64,000 nt of DNA. Source: Roseateles oligotrophus. GTDB lineage: Bacteria; Pseudomonadota; Gammaproteobacteria; Burkholderiales; Burkholderiaceae_C. Below the pieces are notes generated by a model. The model ran no database searches and had not been told where the DNA came from. It was given only the letters and a program-made list of their open reading frames with translations. The translations under genes were made by a program, and so were the position numbers. How positions within the stretch are numbered: position 1 is the stretch's first letter; every line of letters begins with the position of its first letter. The stretch lies in NCBI RefSeq assembly GCF_014204525.1, contig NZ_JACHLP010000011.1:108863-172862 (forward strand), read 5' to 3'. This document shows, one piece after another, positions 30,993-40,128 of the stretch.

Positions 30993-31511
30993 ATGACGCA
31001 AACCAGCACGACGATGGAGCCGCTGTCGGCGCGCATCCCCAGCGATCTCTACCTCTGGCTGGCCCAGCTCAAGGTCGAGGGCGCCAACACCAATAGCGAC
31101 AAGCTGCGGGTGCTGCTGGGCCAGCTGAAGCGCCAGCACGATGGCGCGTTCGACTTCGTCACCGCCCTGGCCTGGTGCCGCGACCTGGCCGCCCGGCCGC
31201 GCGCCGCCCTGGCCCAGCTGGAGGCCGACACCGGCCGGCACTCCGAAGTGCTGAGCCAGGCGCTGGAACACCTCAGCCACGCGATGGCGCTGCTGATCAG
31301 CGCTGACCTTAGCAGCCTGGATCAGGCCGCCCAGCTGGAGGACAAGCTGCTGCGCCGCAGCTTCGCCCATACCGAATCGCTATTGCGCCAGGCCACCACG
31401 CCGCAGGCCGCGGCCTTCGACCCCGCTGTGGTGCTGCGCCATCTGGGCGCCACCCTGCAATTGGCGCAAGCCATCCACCGTCTGCAACAAGACCCCCCGA
31501 AAGGAGTTTGA
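30993..31511 (+). CDS. Hypothetical protein with RHH-like N-terminus, first gene of PspA-flotillin operon
   Basis: A 172-residue soluble protein I do not recognise by family. Residues 9-45 (LSARIPSDLYLWLAQLKVEG, then NTNSDKLRVLL) look like a ribbon-helix-helix strand and helices. The rest is predicted helical with Leu/Ala heptads (SEVLSQALEHLSHAMALLI; VLRHLGATLQLAQAIHRLQ). AGGAG lies 7 nt before the ATG. It ends 1 bp before the PspA gene, so it belongs to this operon, perhaps as regulator or as partner of PspA. There are no membrane segments. Confidence 0.75.
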   Translation: MTQTSTTMEPLSARIPSDLYLWLAQLKVEGANTNSDKLRVLLGQLKRQHDGAFDFVTALAWCRDLAARPRAALAQLEADTGRHSEVLSQALEHLSHAMALLISADLSSLDQAAQLEDKLLRRSFAHTESLLRQATTPQAAAFDPAVVLRHLGATLQLAQAIHRLQQDPPKGV

Positions 31512-31512
31512 T

Positions 31513-32205
31513 ATGGCCGAAACCCTGAGATCCCGCGTCACCCGTGCGATGGCCGGCGGCGTCCATGCCTTGCTGGACCGCATCGAGGAGCGCGCGCCCG
31601 AGGCCATGATGGAGCAAGCCCTGCGCGAGCTGGACCAGGTGGTGGACGAGGTGCGCCACGAGCTGGGCCGGCTCACCGCCAACCGCCACCTGGCCCAGCA
31701 GCGCCATGCCGAACTGAACCGCCAGCATGACACGCTGAAGGCCCAGATCGAGCTGGCCCTGGGCCAGCGCCGCGAGGACCTGGCGCGCGCCGCCGTGGGC
31801 CGCCAGCTGGACATCGAAACCCAGCTGCCCCTGCTGGAGACCAACCTGGCCGAACTGGCCCAGCAGGAGGGCGAGCACCGCGGCTATGTCGACGCCTTGC
31901 TGGCCAAGCGGCGCGAGATGGAGGCGGCGCTGAGCCAGTTCCGGCAGAGCCGCGCGGCCATGGCGAACACGCCCAGCGGCTCGGCCGCCGGCAGCACGGC
32001 GGCGCAGATCGAGCAGCGCCTGGCCGGTGCCACCGGCGCTTTTGACCGCATTTACGAGCGCCAAACCGGCCTCGACGGCCCGGCCCGCGCCGGCCGGCTG
32101 GCGGACGCCAGCAAGCTGCAATCCCTGGAGGAACTGCTGCGCCAGACCCAGATCGAGGCCCGCCTGGCCCAGCTCAAGCAGCCCGGCTCCGACGGTCAAG
32201 CATGA
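31513..32205 (+). CDS. PspA/IM30 family protein
   Basis: The 230-residue coiled-coil protein has an amphipathic N-terminal helix and the family start (VTRAMAGGVHALLDRIEERAPEAMMEQALRE cut here into recognisable parts). Long helices follow to about residue 150, then a Gly/Ser/Ala linker and a C-terminal helix. PspA/IM30 proteins form ESCRT-III-like assemblies that protect the cytoplasmic membrane. It overlaps the YqiJ gene by 4 bp (ATGA). The pspF, pspB and pspC genes are absent, so this is not the classical psp operon. Confidence 0.88.
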   Translation: MAETLRSRVTRAMAGGVHALLDRIEERAPEAMMEQALRELDQVVDEVRHELGRLTANRHLAQQRHAELNRQHDTLKAQIELALGQRREDLARAAVGRQLDIETQLPLLETNLAELAQQEGEHRGYVDALLAKRREMEAALSQFRQSRAAMANTPSGSAAGSTAAQIEQRLAGATGAFDRIYERQTGLDGPARAGRLADASKLQSLEELLRQTQIEARLAQLKQPGSDGQA

Positions 32206-32834
32206 GCCTCTTCACCACCCCCGAGAACCTGCCCTTCGGCATCGCCTTCGCGCTGATCGTCGGCATCGCCCTGCTGGAAGGCCTGGGCATGATGATCGCG
32301 GCGAGCCCCAGCAACTGGCTGGACGACTGGCTGCCCGAGGCCGGCCATGACAGCGCGCTGGACCAGGTGCTGGGCTGGCTGCATCTGGGCCGGCTGCCTG
32401 CCCTGGTCATCCTCTTGCTGTTCCTGACCGGCTATGCCTTGTTTGGCTACAGCCTGCAACTGGTCAGCCGCGGCCTGGTCGGCCACTACCTGCCGGCCTG
32501 GCTGGCCGGACTGGCGGCCGTGCCGGCCGGGCTGACCACGGTGCGCGCGCTCGGCGCCCTGGTGGCCCACATCATCCCGCGCGACGAAAGCACGGCCGTC
32601 AGCGCCCAGACCCTGCTGGGCCGCATCGCCACCGTCTATGCCGGCCAGGCCCGCCAAGGCCTGGCCGCCCAGGCCCGGGTGCGCGACGAGCATGGCCGCG
32701 TCCACCACCTGCTGGTCGAACCCGACCTGGCCGAGGAGGTCTTCGAGGAGGGCAGCGAGCTGCTGCTGGTACGCAAGCAAGGCGCCATCTACCGCGCCAT
32801 CCGCAACCCGCATCCGGGCCTGGTGCAAGGCTGA
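32202..32834 (+). CDS. yqiJ: YqiJ-like inner-membrane protein with OB-fold domain
   Basis: The 210-residue protein has three to four membrane helices in its first 130 residues and a C-terminal OB-fold (about 140-205; HHLLVEPDLAEEVFEEGSEL). The order and the segment LGRLPALVILLLFLTGYALFG, shortened here to its first part LGRLPALVIL, and AHIIPRDESTAVS match YqiJ of Escherichia coli. YqiJ/NfeD-like proteins partner flotillins at the membrane, and the flotillin gene follows 42 bp downstream. Confidence 0.88.
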   Translation: MSLFTTPENLPFGIAFALIVGIALLEGLGMMIAASPSNWLDDWLPEAGHDSALDQVLGWLHLGRLPALVILLLFLTGYALFGYSLQLVSRGLVGHYLPAWLAGLAAVPAGLTTVRALGALVAHIIPRDESTAVSAQTLLGRIATVYAGQARQGLAAQARVRDEHGRVHHLLVEPDLAEEVFEEGSELLLVRKQGAIYRAIRNPHPGLVQG

Positions 32835-32876
32835 TCAAGGGCTGGCCATCAAGCCCATCGAACGAGGAGAAAACCC

Positions 32877-34571
32877 ATGGAAAACAACAATCTGATCGAA
32901 CTCGGCGTTATCGCTGGCATCGCCCTGCTGGGCCTGGTGGCCATAGGCCTGGTGTTTGCGCGCCTGTACAAGCGCTCGACCAAGGAGACCGCATTCGTGC
33001 GCACCGGCCTGGGCGGGCAGAAGGTCATCATGGACGGCGGCGCCATCGTGCTGCCGGTGTTCCATGAACGCGTGCTGGTCAATATGAACACGCTGAAACT
33101 GGAAGTCATGCGCCGCGAGCGCGAAAGCCTGATCACCAAGGACCGCATGCGGGTGGATGTGACCGCCGCCTTCTTCGTGCGCGTGCAGCAGACGGCCGAG
33201 GCCGTCAGCACGGCCGCCCAGACCCTGGGCACGCGCACGCTGGCGCCGGAGGCGTTGAAGTCCCTGGTCGAGGACAAATTCGTCGACGCCCTGCGCGCCA
33301 CCGCCGCCACCATGACCATCCAGGAGCTGCAGGACAAGCGCCGCGACTTTGTGCAGGCGGTGCAGAACGCGGTGGCCGAAGACCTGGAGAAGAACGGTCT
33401 GGAGCTGGAGTCGGTCTCGCTGACCAGCCTGGACCAGACCGACAAGCAATTCTTCAACCCCAACAATGCCTTCGACGCCGAGGGCCTGACCCGGCTGACC
33501 GAGCAGACCGAGGCACGCCGCAAGCAGCGCAACGACGTCGAGCAGGAAACCGAGATGCAGATGCGCACCAAGAACCTGGAGGCGCAGCGCCAGAAGCTGA
33601 GCATCGAGCAGGACCAGGAGTTCGCCACCCTGACCCAGCAACGCCAGGTGGAAACCGCGCGCGCCGAGCAGGCCGCACAAATCCTCACCCAGCAGGCCGA
33701 GCGCAGCCGCGAGGCCGAGGCCGCCAAGATCGAGGCGGAGCGCCAGGTCAGCCAGAAGAAGATCGAGGCGGAACGCGAGATCAAGGCGGCCGAGATCGAC
33801 AAAAACCTGGTCGTGCAGACGCGCGAGATCGAGCTGGAGCGCAAGACCGAGATGCAGCGCGCCGAGCAGCGCAAGCAGGTGGAAATCGCCCGCCAGGACA
33901 TGGCCATCGCCATCGCCAACAAGAGCAAGGAGCAGTCACTGGCCGATGCCCAGGCCAATCAGGCGCGCGCCGACGCCGTCAAGGCCGAGGAAGGCGTCAA
34001 CACCGCCCGCCAGGTGGCCGTGGCCGAGCGGGAGAAGAACATCCAGCTGATCGAGGCCAGCAAGGAGGCCGAACAGCAGGCCATCGCCGTCAAGGTGTCG
34101 GCCTCGGCCGAGAAGGAGGCGGCGCTGGACCGCGCCGAGGCCATCACCATCGAGGCACGCGCCAAGCAGGCGGCCGCCCTGGCCGAGGCCGAGGGCCGAC
34201 GCGCCATCAACGAGGCGCTGAACACCTTGTCGGCCGCGCAGATCGATCTGCAGGTGCGCACCCAGCTGCTGCAACAGCTGCCACAAATCATCGAGCAGGC
34301 GGTGCGGCCGATGGAGCAGATCGACTCGATCCGCATCGTCCAGGTGAATGGGCTGAACGGCGGTGCGCCCGGGGCGGCGAACGAGGGCGGCGGCACTCAG
34401 GCGGTGGGCACCTTCCCCGAGCAGGTGATGAACTCGGCCCTGCAATACCAGATCGCCAAGCCCATCGTCGACGCGGTGATGAAGGACGCCGGCCTCAGCA
34501 ACGAGGGCATCACCGGCATGGCCCACAAGCTGGCCGATATGTTGCAGGCACCGGCCCAGGCCGGCGCCTGA
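32877..34571 (+). CDS. yqiK: Flotillin family protein YqiK
   Basis: The 564-residue protein has one N-terminal membrane helix (about 8-27), a PHB/SPFH domain (about 40-220; TGLGGQKVIMDGGAIVLPVF) and a very long Lys/Glu/Ala/Gln-rich coiled coil (about 220-450). The C-terminal oligomerisation region ends in a Gly/Ala-rich segment. Flotillins organise membrane microdomains. SD AGGAG lies 7 nt upstream. It is the last gene of the PspA-YqiJ-YqiK operon and is convergent with the ABC permease gene, 4 bp away. Confidence 0.94.
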   Translation: MENNNLIELGVIAGIALLGLVAIGLVFARLYKRSTKETAFVRTGLGGQKVIMDGGAIVLPVFHERVLVNMNTLKLEVMRRERESLITKDRMRVDVTAAFFVRVQQTAEAVSTAAQTLGTRTLAPEALKSLVEDKFVDALRATAATMTIQELQDKRRDFVQAVQNAVAEDLEKNGLELESVSLTSLDQTDKQFFNPNNAFDAEGLTRLTEQTEARRKQRNDVEQETEMQMRTKNLEAQRQKLSIEQDQEFATLTQQRQVETARAEQAAQILTQQAERSREAEAAKIEAERQVSQKKIEAEREIKAAEIDKNLVVQTREIELERKTEMQRAEQRKQVEIARQDMAIAIANKSKEQSLADAQANQARADAVKAEEGVNTARQVAVAEREKNIQLIEASKEAEQQAIAVKVSASAEKEAALDRAEAITIEARAKQAAALAEAEGRRAINEALNTLSAAQIDLQVRTQLLQQLPQIIEQAVRPMEQIDSIRIVQVNGLNGGAPGAANEGGGTQAVGTFPEQVMNSALQYQIAKPIVDAVMKDAGLSNEGITGMAHKLADMLQAPAQAGA

Positions 34572-34575
34572 GCCC

Positions 34576-35346
34576 TCAGCTGCGTATCTTGTAACCCCGC
34601 CGCAGCAGCTCCAGCGCCAGGCCCGCCACGACGCAGAAGCTGCTGCCCACCACCACCAGGCTGAGCCAGGGCGAGACGTCGCTGACGCCGAAGAAACCGT
34701 GGCGGAATCCGTCGATGATGTAGAAGAAGGGGTTCAGATGGCTAACGGCCAGCCACAGCGGCGGCAGGGAATGCACCGAATAGAACACGCCCGAGAGAAA
34801 AGTCATGGGCATGATGATGAAGTTCTGGAAGGCCGCCAGTTGGTCGAACTTCTCGGCCCACAGGCCGGCGATCAGGCCCAGCGTGCCCATGATGGCCGCG
34901 CCCAGCAGGGCGAAGATCAGGATCCAGCCCGCGCCCGCCACGCTCAGCGGCGCAAACCAGGCCGTCACCACCAGCACGCCCAGGCCCACCACCAGGCCGC
35001 GCACCAGGGCCGCGCCCACATAGGCCACAAACCAGGCCCAGTGCGAGAGCGGCGTGACCAGCAGAAAGACCAGATTGCCCGTCACCTTGCTCTGGATCAG
35101 GCTGGAGCTGCTGTTGGCAAAGGCGTTCTGCAGCACGCTCATCATCACCAGGCCGGGGATCAGAAAGCTGGTGTAGCCCACCGTGTCGTAGACCTTGACA
35201 TGATTCTCCAGCGCATGGCCGAAGATCAGCAGATAGAGCACCGAGGTCAGCACCGGCGCGGCCACGGTCTGGAAGGCGACCTTCCAGAAGCGCAGCACTT
35301 CCTTGTAAAACAGGGTCCGCGACCCTTGCAGCATCAGCAGGCTCAT
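34576..35346 (-). CDS. ABC-2 type exporter permease
   Basis: The 256-residue permease has six predicted membrane helices and the ABC-2 signature near the C-terminus (LAAFQNFIIMPMTFLSGVFY and LPPLWLAVSHLNPFFYIIDG). It begins LMLQGSRTLFYKEVLRFWKV. It resembles YadH/DrrB-type permeases. Its start overlaps the ATPase stop by 4 bp (ATGA), so the two are cotranslated. The substrate is unknown. Confidence 0.92.
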   Translation of the reverse strand: MSLLMLQGSRTLFYKEVLRFWKVAFQTVAAPVLTSVLYLLIFGHALENHVKVYDTVGYTSFLIPGLVMMSVLQNAFANSSSSLIQSKVTGNLVFLLVTPLSHWAWFVAYVGAALVRGLVVGLGVLVVTAWFAPLSVAGAGWILIFALLGAAIMGTLGLIAGLWAEKFDQLAAFQNFIIMPMTFLSGVFYSVHSLPPLWLAVSHLNPFFYIIDGFRHGFFGVSDVSPWLSLVVVGSSFCVVAGLALELLRRGYKIRS

Positions 35347-36326
35347 GCGGCCACTCCTTCTTGCACCTGTGCTTGTGTCTGTGCTTGGGGCCTGGCTTCG
35401 CCCTGCATGATTTCCAGGAACACGTCTTCCAGATCGGCGCGACCTATCTCCAGATCCTCCACCGGGCAGTGCGCCGCGCGCAGCGTGGCCAGCACCTGCT
35501 CCACCTCGGCCGCGTCATGGGCCTTGATCTGCACAATGCGGCCGGTGATGCGGGCCTGGGGCAGCAAAACTTCGGGCAGGGCGGCATCGGTCTTGAAGCG
35601 CAGCATGGAGGCGGCGCGGCCCTTGAGCAGGTCCGAGGTGCGATCCAGCGCGACGATGCGCCCCTGCTTCAGCATGGCCAGGCGGCCGCACAAGGCCTCG
35701 GCCTCTTCCAGATAATGGGTCGTCAGCAGCACGGTATGGCCCTCGCGGTTCAGGCGCGCGATGAACTGCCACAGGGTCTGGCGCAGCTCCACATCCACGC
35801 CGGCCGTGGGCTCGTCCAGCACGATCACCGGCGGGCGGTGCACCAGGGCTTGCGCCACCAGCACGCGGCGCTTCATGCCACCGGAGAGCTGGCGCATATT
35901 GGCGTTAGCCTTGTCGCTAAGCCCCAACTCATGCAGCAACTCGTCGATCCAGGCCTCGTTATTGCGCACGCCGAAATAGCCGCTCTGGATACGGAGCGAT
36001 TCGCGCACGCTGAAGAATGGGTCGAAGACCAGTTCCTGCGGCACGATGCCCAGCTGGCGGCGGGCGGCTGCATAGTCCTTCACCACGTCCGCCCCCAGCA
36101 CCGAGACCTGGCCGCCGCTGGCCTGGGCCAGGCCGGCCAGGATGCTGATCAAGCTGGTCTTGCCCGCGCCGTTGGGGCCCAAAAGCCCGAAGAACTCGCC
36201 CTGACCAATGTCGAAAGACACGCCGTCCAGCGCCCTGAACTGGCCGCCGCGATAGGTCTTGCTGACGTTCTGAAACGAAATGGCCGGCAAAGACTTGCCG
36301 GCCGTTGAGGTGTTTTGTTCACGCAT
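35343..36326 (-). CDS. ABC transporter ATP-binding protein (exporter)
   Basis: The 327-residue ATPase has Walker A GLLGPNGAGKTS, signature MRQLSGGMKRRVLVAQAL, Walker B VIVLDEPTAGVDVELR and switch TTHYLEEAEALC. A C-terminal extension (about 230-327) is typical of YadG/DrrA-type exporters. The start at 36326 (MREQNTS) matches the usual N-terminus; a longer upstream frame is unconserved. It lies 135 bp from a divergent TetR gene, a likely regulator. Confidence 0.93.
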   Translation of the reverse strand: MREQNTSTAGKSLPAISFQNVSKTYRGGQFRALDGVSFDIGQGEFFGLLGPNGAGKTSLISILAGLAQASGGQVSVLGADVVKDYAAARRQLGIVPQELVFDPFFSVRESLRIQSGYFGVRNNEAWIDELLHELGLSDKANANMRQLSGGMKRRVLVAQALVHRPPVIVLDEPTAGVDVELRQTLWQFIARLNREGHTVLLTTHYLEEAEALCGRLAMLKQGRIVALDRTSDLLKGRAASMLRFKTDAALPEVLLPQARITGRIVQIKAHDAAEVEQVLATLRAAHCPVEDLEIGRADLEDVFLEIMQGEARPQAQTQAQVQEGVAA

Positions 36327-36461
36327 GGCCTGGATTGTAGGAAGGCGCCGACTTCGGCGCTGCGCCAAGGTCTCTCTCGTCCCGCGCGTGACAGTGGAGC
36401 GAAAACCCTAGAGACAAGCCCCGCCTTGATGCAAGAATCCAGGCCAGGAGACCCCCTATTC

Positions 36462-37124
36462 ATGGCCACAAAAAAGACGCCTCGCCGCACCGCCGAACGA
36501 ATCCTCGAAGTGACGCTGGACTTGTTCAATCGCTTTGGCGAGCCCAACGTCTCCACCACCCTGATCTCGGCCGAGTTGAGCATCAGCCCCGGCAATCTCT
36601 ACTACCACTTTCCGGCCAAGGACGAGCTGATCAATGCCTTGTTCAACCGCTATGAACAGGAGCTCGGCCATCTGCTGGCCGCGGCCGAGAATGTGCGCAA
36701 TGTGGAGGACGCCTGGCTGTTCTTCCACATGCTTTACGAGCTGATCTGGAAGCACCGTTTCCTCTACCGCGATCTGAACGATCTGCTGTCCAAAAACCGC
36801 CGCCTGGAAACCCATTTCCAGACCGTGCTGAATCAAAAAGGCCTGGCCATGCGCCAGGTCCTGGCCGGCCTGCAAAAAGGCGGCGTGCTGAATATGGCGG
36901 GCAGCCGCGAGGCCCTGCCCACCGCCAATTCCATGGTGGTGCTCTTGAGCTACTGGCTCAGCTTCGAATATGTGCGCGACCCCCGCCATGCCCTGGAGCC
37001 CGAGCAGGCCGGTGCCGCCCTGATGCGCGGGGCCTTTCATGTGCTGAGCCTGCTGCTGCCCTATCTGGAGCCGGCCTCCAAGGATCATTTATTCGCGCTT
37101 GCCAACCAGTACCAACAATCCTGA
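36462..37124 (+). CDS. TetR/AcrR family transcriptional regulator
   Basis: The 220-residue regulator has an N-terminal TetR helix-turn-helix (about 8-60; RILEVTLDLFNRFGEPNVST then ISAELSISPGNLYYHFPAKD) and a helical ligand/dimer domain. AGGAG lies upstream (CCAGGAG). It is divergent from the ABC exporter ATPase gene and followed 13 bp later by a TPR-like protein gene on the same strand. It may control either; the effector is unknown. Confidence 0.92.
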   Translation: MATKKTPRRTAERILEVTLDLFNRFGEPNVSTTLISAELSISPGNLYYHFPAKDELINALFNRYEQELGHLLAAAENVRNVEDAWLFFHMLYELIWKHRFLYRDLNDLLSKNRRLETHFQTVLNQKGLAMRQVLAGLQKGGVLNMAGSREALPTANSMVVLLSYWLSFEYVRDPRHALEPEQAGAALMRGAFHVLSLLLPYLEPASKDHLFALANQYQQS

Positions 37125-37137
37125 AGGAGAGATGAGC

Positions 37138-37911
37138 ATGGCCAAATGGACCGCCTTCCCGCATGACAACCGCGCCTTCCAGTACAGCCCGGCGACGCTG
37201 AAAAAACACTGGGCCCGCCTGCACGCTGGCGACGCCGAGCCCTTCCCCAAGGACGCGGCCGTGCAGCAGGCCTGGATCCACTTCCATGCCGGCGAGTTCC
37301 AGCTGGCGCATGACGCGGGTCTGGCCGTGGGCGGCGCGGGCATCACGGTGGCCAACAAGGCCCAGGCCATCTACGCCAACTATCTGGAGAAAAAGGAAAA
37401 GACCAAGCTGGAGATGTTTCTGGAAGTGGCCGAACGCGCCGGCGCCCAGCAGGAGGAAGAGCCCAAGAACCCCAATGCCTATTACTGGGAGGCCTATGCC
37501 ATCGGCCGCTACGGCCAGGGCATCAGCGTGGCCAAGGCCCTGGCCCAGGGCCTGGGCAGCAAGGTCAAGAATGCCCTGGAGAAAACCATTGAGCTGGCCC
37601 CCAAGCATGCCGACGCCCATATCGCCCTGGGCGCCTTCCATGCCGAGGTGATCGACAAGGTCGGCAAGCTGCTGGGCAAGACCCAGGGCGCCGACACCGC
37701 CACCGGCCTGAAGCTGTTTGTGCAGGCCTTGCAGCTCAACCCCACCAGCGCCATCGCCATGGTGGAGCGCGCCAACGGACTCGTCATGCTGGAGGGCGAC
37801 AAGCGCATGAAGGAGGCCGAGGCCCTCTACGCCGACGCGGCCGCTTGCGAGCCCATGGACGCGATGGAGGCGCTGGACATCGCCATGGCCCGCGAGGAAA
37901 TGGAAGACTGA
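37138..37911 (+). CDS. TPR-like repeat protein
   Basis: A 257-residue soluble protein made of helical repeats resembling tetratricopeptide units (AWIHFHAGEFQLAHDAGLAV; NPNAYYWEAYAIGRYGQG; APKHADAHIALGAFHAEVID; NPTSAIAMVERANGLVML). There is no signal peptide. GAAGGAGA lies 7 nt before ATG 37138; the in-frame ATG at 37132 is too close to it. It shares an operon with the TetR regulator. The role is unknown, probably protein-protein interaction. Confidence 0.82.
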   Translation: MAKWTAFPHDNRAFQYSPATLKKHWARLHAGDAEPFPKDAAVQQAWIHFHAGEFQLAHDAGLAVGGAGITVANKAQAIYANYLEKKEKTKLEMFLEVAERAGAQQEEEPKNPNAYYWEAYAIGRYGQGISVAKALAQGLGSKVKNALEKTIELAPKHADAHIALGAFHAEVIDKVGKLLGKTQGADTATGLKLFVQALQLNPTSAIAMVERANGLVMLEGDKRMKEAEALYADAAACEPMDAMEALDIAMAREEMED

Positions 37912-37955
37912 GCCCGCGCACAAAGGGCCGGAAGGCGCTTTGTGGCTGGCGAAGG

Positions 37956-37980
37956 CCCTGCCGCGATACAGGCGGCAGGG
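37956..37980. other. Strong hairpin after TPR-like gene
   Basis: CCCTGCCGC (37956-37964) pairs with GCGGCAGGG (37972-37980) over a 7-nt loop, 45 bp after the TPR-like gene stop. No T-run follows on either strand, so it is not a standard intrinsic terminator; it may protect the transcript end. A second weaker stem (CACAAAG/CTTTGTG, 37919-37944) precedes it. Confidence 0.4.
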
Positions 37981-38174
37981 CTGAGGCCGGTATCGCAAGG
38001 GAGCGCAAAGCGTGACAAACATCACACCCAAGCCCCTGTGCGTATCAACCCTCCCCCGTATTCACTGCTTGTCAGCGCCGCGCCACCTTCGCTAAGCTGC
38101 AGGTTCAACGGGTCCTGCCACAAGTGCTGGCCCAAGGCCCGCTCCCGCACCCTAACGACACAAAGGCTGACGAT

Positions 38175-38516
38175 ATGAAGTCCATTCTTGCCGCCCTGAT
38201 CCTGGCACCCATGGCCATGCTGGCTTGCGCACAAACGCCCGAGGCCACGGCCCTGCGCGTTGAATGCGCGGCCAAGAACCTGCCCGCCGCGGCGGCCAAC
38301 GACTCCAATGAGTACAGCTTCGTCTACCGCAAGGGCGAGTACCGTGGCGAGAAGCAGAACGGCAAATTCGTCGGCTGCAATGACAAGCAGTACACCGCCT
38401 ATCTGGCCAGCGCCGACCCGCTGCGCGTGATGTCGGCCTATCCCACGGCCGCCGGCCGCCCGGTCGTCAATATCAAGCCCGATCTGAAGGCTGCGGCCAA
38501 GGCCGAACAGAAATAA
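38175..38516 (+). CDS. Small secreted protein of unknown function
   Basis: The 113-residue protein has a signal peptide (LAALILAPMAMLACAQ), possibly lipid-attached at the Cys in MLAC although the lipobox is weak. A short body follows with two cysteines (VECAAK, FVGCNDKQ) that could form a disulfide, and it ends in an Ala/Lys-rich tail. I do not recognise the family. It stands alone: upstream is a 263-bp gap with hairpins, and an intrinsic terminator follows 34 bp after the stop. Confidence 0.75.
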   Translation: MKSILAALILAPMAMLACAQTPEATALRVECAAKNLPAAAANDSNEYSFVYRKGEYRGEKQNGKFVGCNDKQYTAYLASADPLRVMSAYPTAAGRPVVNIKPDLKAAAKAEQK

Positions 38517-38550
38517 GCCAACACAGGCCAAAAAACTGACGCAAGGCAAG

Positions 38551-38574
38551 GGCGGGCCTGACCCGCCTCTTTTT
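38551..38574 (+). terminator. Intrinsic terminator
   Basis: GGCGGG pairs with CCCGCC over a 5-nt loop and is followed by TCTTTTT. It lies between the small secreted protein gene and the convergent WS/DGAT gene and should end transcripts from the former. Confidence 0.8.
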
Positions 38575-38579
38575 CGTCC

Positions 38580-40007
38580 TCAATCCGGCTCCGAACCCCA
38601 GGGCAGCATCAGCGCCAGCACCAGCAGCTTGTTGAACTCGGGCGTGAACTGGGCAATCACCCCCTCGGGGTCGGGGCATAGCGTGCTGTCGGTGATCAGG
38701 CCGAACTGCACATGGCCGGCATAGGTCAGGATGCTGACGCCCACGCCGATATCGCCGGATTGCGGCACCCAGAACATCACCCGCTCCACCGTCGCGCCGC
38801 AGAACTTCAAGGCCTCGGCCGGACCCGGCACATTGGTCATCACCGCCGTGGCCTTTTTGGCGAACAGATTCAGCATGGCCTGCTGCACCGGCTTGATCAA
38901 CAGCCCCGCCACCGACAGCAGGCCAAAGGCCAGCACCGGCTGGAAGCTGCCCTTGAGCTCCTGCATGCGAGCCTTGACGGCATAAAGCCGCTCCACCGGA
39001 TTCTCGATGCCAATGGGCAGCACCAGGGGCACCAGGCCGAAGCGGTTGCCCAGCTGATAAGCCTTTTCCAGCGGGCGCAGATTGACCGGCACCATGGCGC
39101 GGATCTCCTGGCCGCCCACATCGTCGCCCTTCTCTTGCAGATAACGGCCAATCGCACCGGCCACGCAGCTCAGCAAGACGTCATTGATGGAGGCATTCAT
39201 GGCCTTGCCCACCGCCTTGACGGCGTCCAGCGGCAGGGGTTCGCCCCAGGCCACCCGCTTGGCCCTGCCGGGCTTGCCCTTGAGGCGGGTGGGGGAGTCG
39301 TCGGCCATCAGGGCAAACGCGGCCACATCGCTGACGGCCTGGTAACCCAGGCGCGCCATCTCCAGGCTGTTGTCGATGGGGTGCGGCGCATGCATCATCT
39401 GATCGACCGACTTGGACATGCTCTTGCCGGCCAGGCCTATGGCCTTGATGGTCATCGCCGAGATGGGGCGCAGCAAGGAGTCGGTGAGCCAGTCCTGATC
39501 GTCCCTGGCCTGCTGCTGGCGCTTGGGCGGCGCGCGGCCGCCGTCGGTGATGGACAGCATCACCGCGATCAGGGCGATGCCATCACCGATGCAGTGGTGG
39601 ATGCGGGCGATCAGGGCGCTGGAGCCGTCGCCCATCTCCTCCACCAGTTGGAACTGCCACAGCGGATGGGCCGGATCCAGGGCCTGCATGGCCAACTCAC
39701 CCACCCGCTCCTTCAGCGCCTCCTCCGCCGTCTGGCCGCGCAGGGGCAGCAGGATCTCGGCCTGCACATGGCGGGCTATATCGAAATCTTCGTCTTCCAC
39801 CCACTGGGCGCCGAGCGAATCTTCAAGCACTTTCTGCTGGAAGCGGGGGTATTGCAGCAGCCGCGCCTCGATGCGCTCGCGCAGCGCCGCCAGTTGGATG
39901 CCTGGCCGGATCCGCCAAACGCCCACAATCATCATCAGATTGGACTCGGTGTCCATGCGCAGCCAGGCCGTGTCCACCTTGGACATGCGTTCATGCAAAG
40001 AAGCCAA
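38580..40007 (-). CDS. Wax ester synthase/diacylglycerol acyltransferase (WS/DGAT)
   Basis: The 475-residue acyltransferase transfers acyl groups from acyl-CoA to fatty alcohols or diacylglycerol, making wax esters or triacylglycerol. The active-site HHxxxDG motif is HHCIGDG (His137-Gly143), and the C-terminal family region (MTNVPGPAEALKFCGA, ILTYAGHVQFGLITD) is present. It is divergent from an acyl-CoA-binding protein gene across 121 bp, which fits a lipid-storage role. Confidence 0.93.
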   Translation of the reverse strand: MASLHERMSKVDTAWLRMDTESNLMMIVGVWRIRPGIQLAALRERIEARLLQYPRFQQKVLEDSLGAQWVEDEDFDIARHVQAEILLPLRGQTAEEALKERVGELAMQALDPAHPLWQFQLVEEMGDGSSALIARIHHCIGDGIALIAVMLSITDGGRAPPKRQQQARDDQDWLTDSLLRPISAMTIKAIGLAGKSMSKSVDQMMHAPHPIDNSLEMARLGYQAVSDVAAFALMADDSPTRLKGKPGRAKRVAWGEPLPLDAVKAVGKAMNASINDVLLSCVAGAIGRYLQEKGDDVGGQEIRAMVPVNLRPLEKAYQLGNRFGLVPLVLPIGIENPVERLYAVKARMQELKGSFQPVLAFGLLSVAGLLIKPVQQAMLNLFAKKATAVMTNVPGPAEALKFCGATVERVMFWVPQSGDIGVGVSILTYAGHVQFGLITDSTLCPDPEGVIAQFTPEFNKLLVLALMLPWGSEPD

Positions 40008-40128
40008 AGTCGTCTCCTGTCTTGTTCTCTCTCTCTACTTACGGCGAACAATGCTGGTTAACATCGCTGCCGTCCATACCGATTGTCACCAAGTGACCCT
40101 GCGTCACACCGAAAAAGGAGATCCTCCA

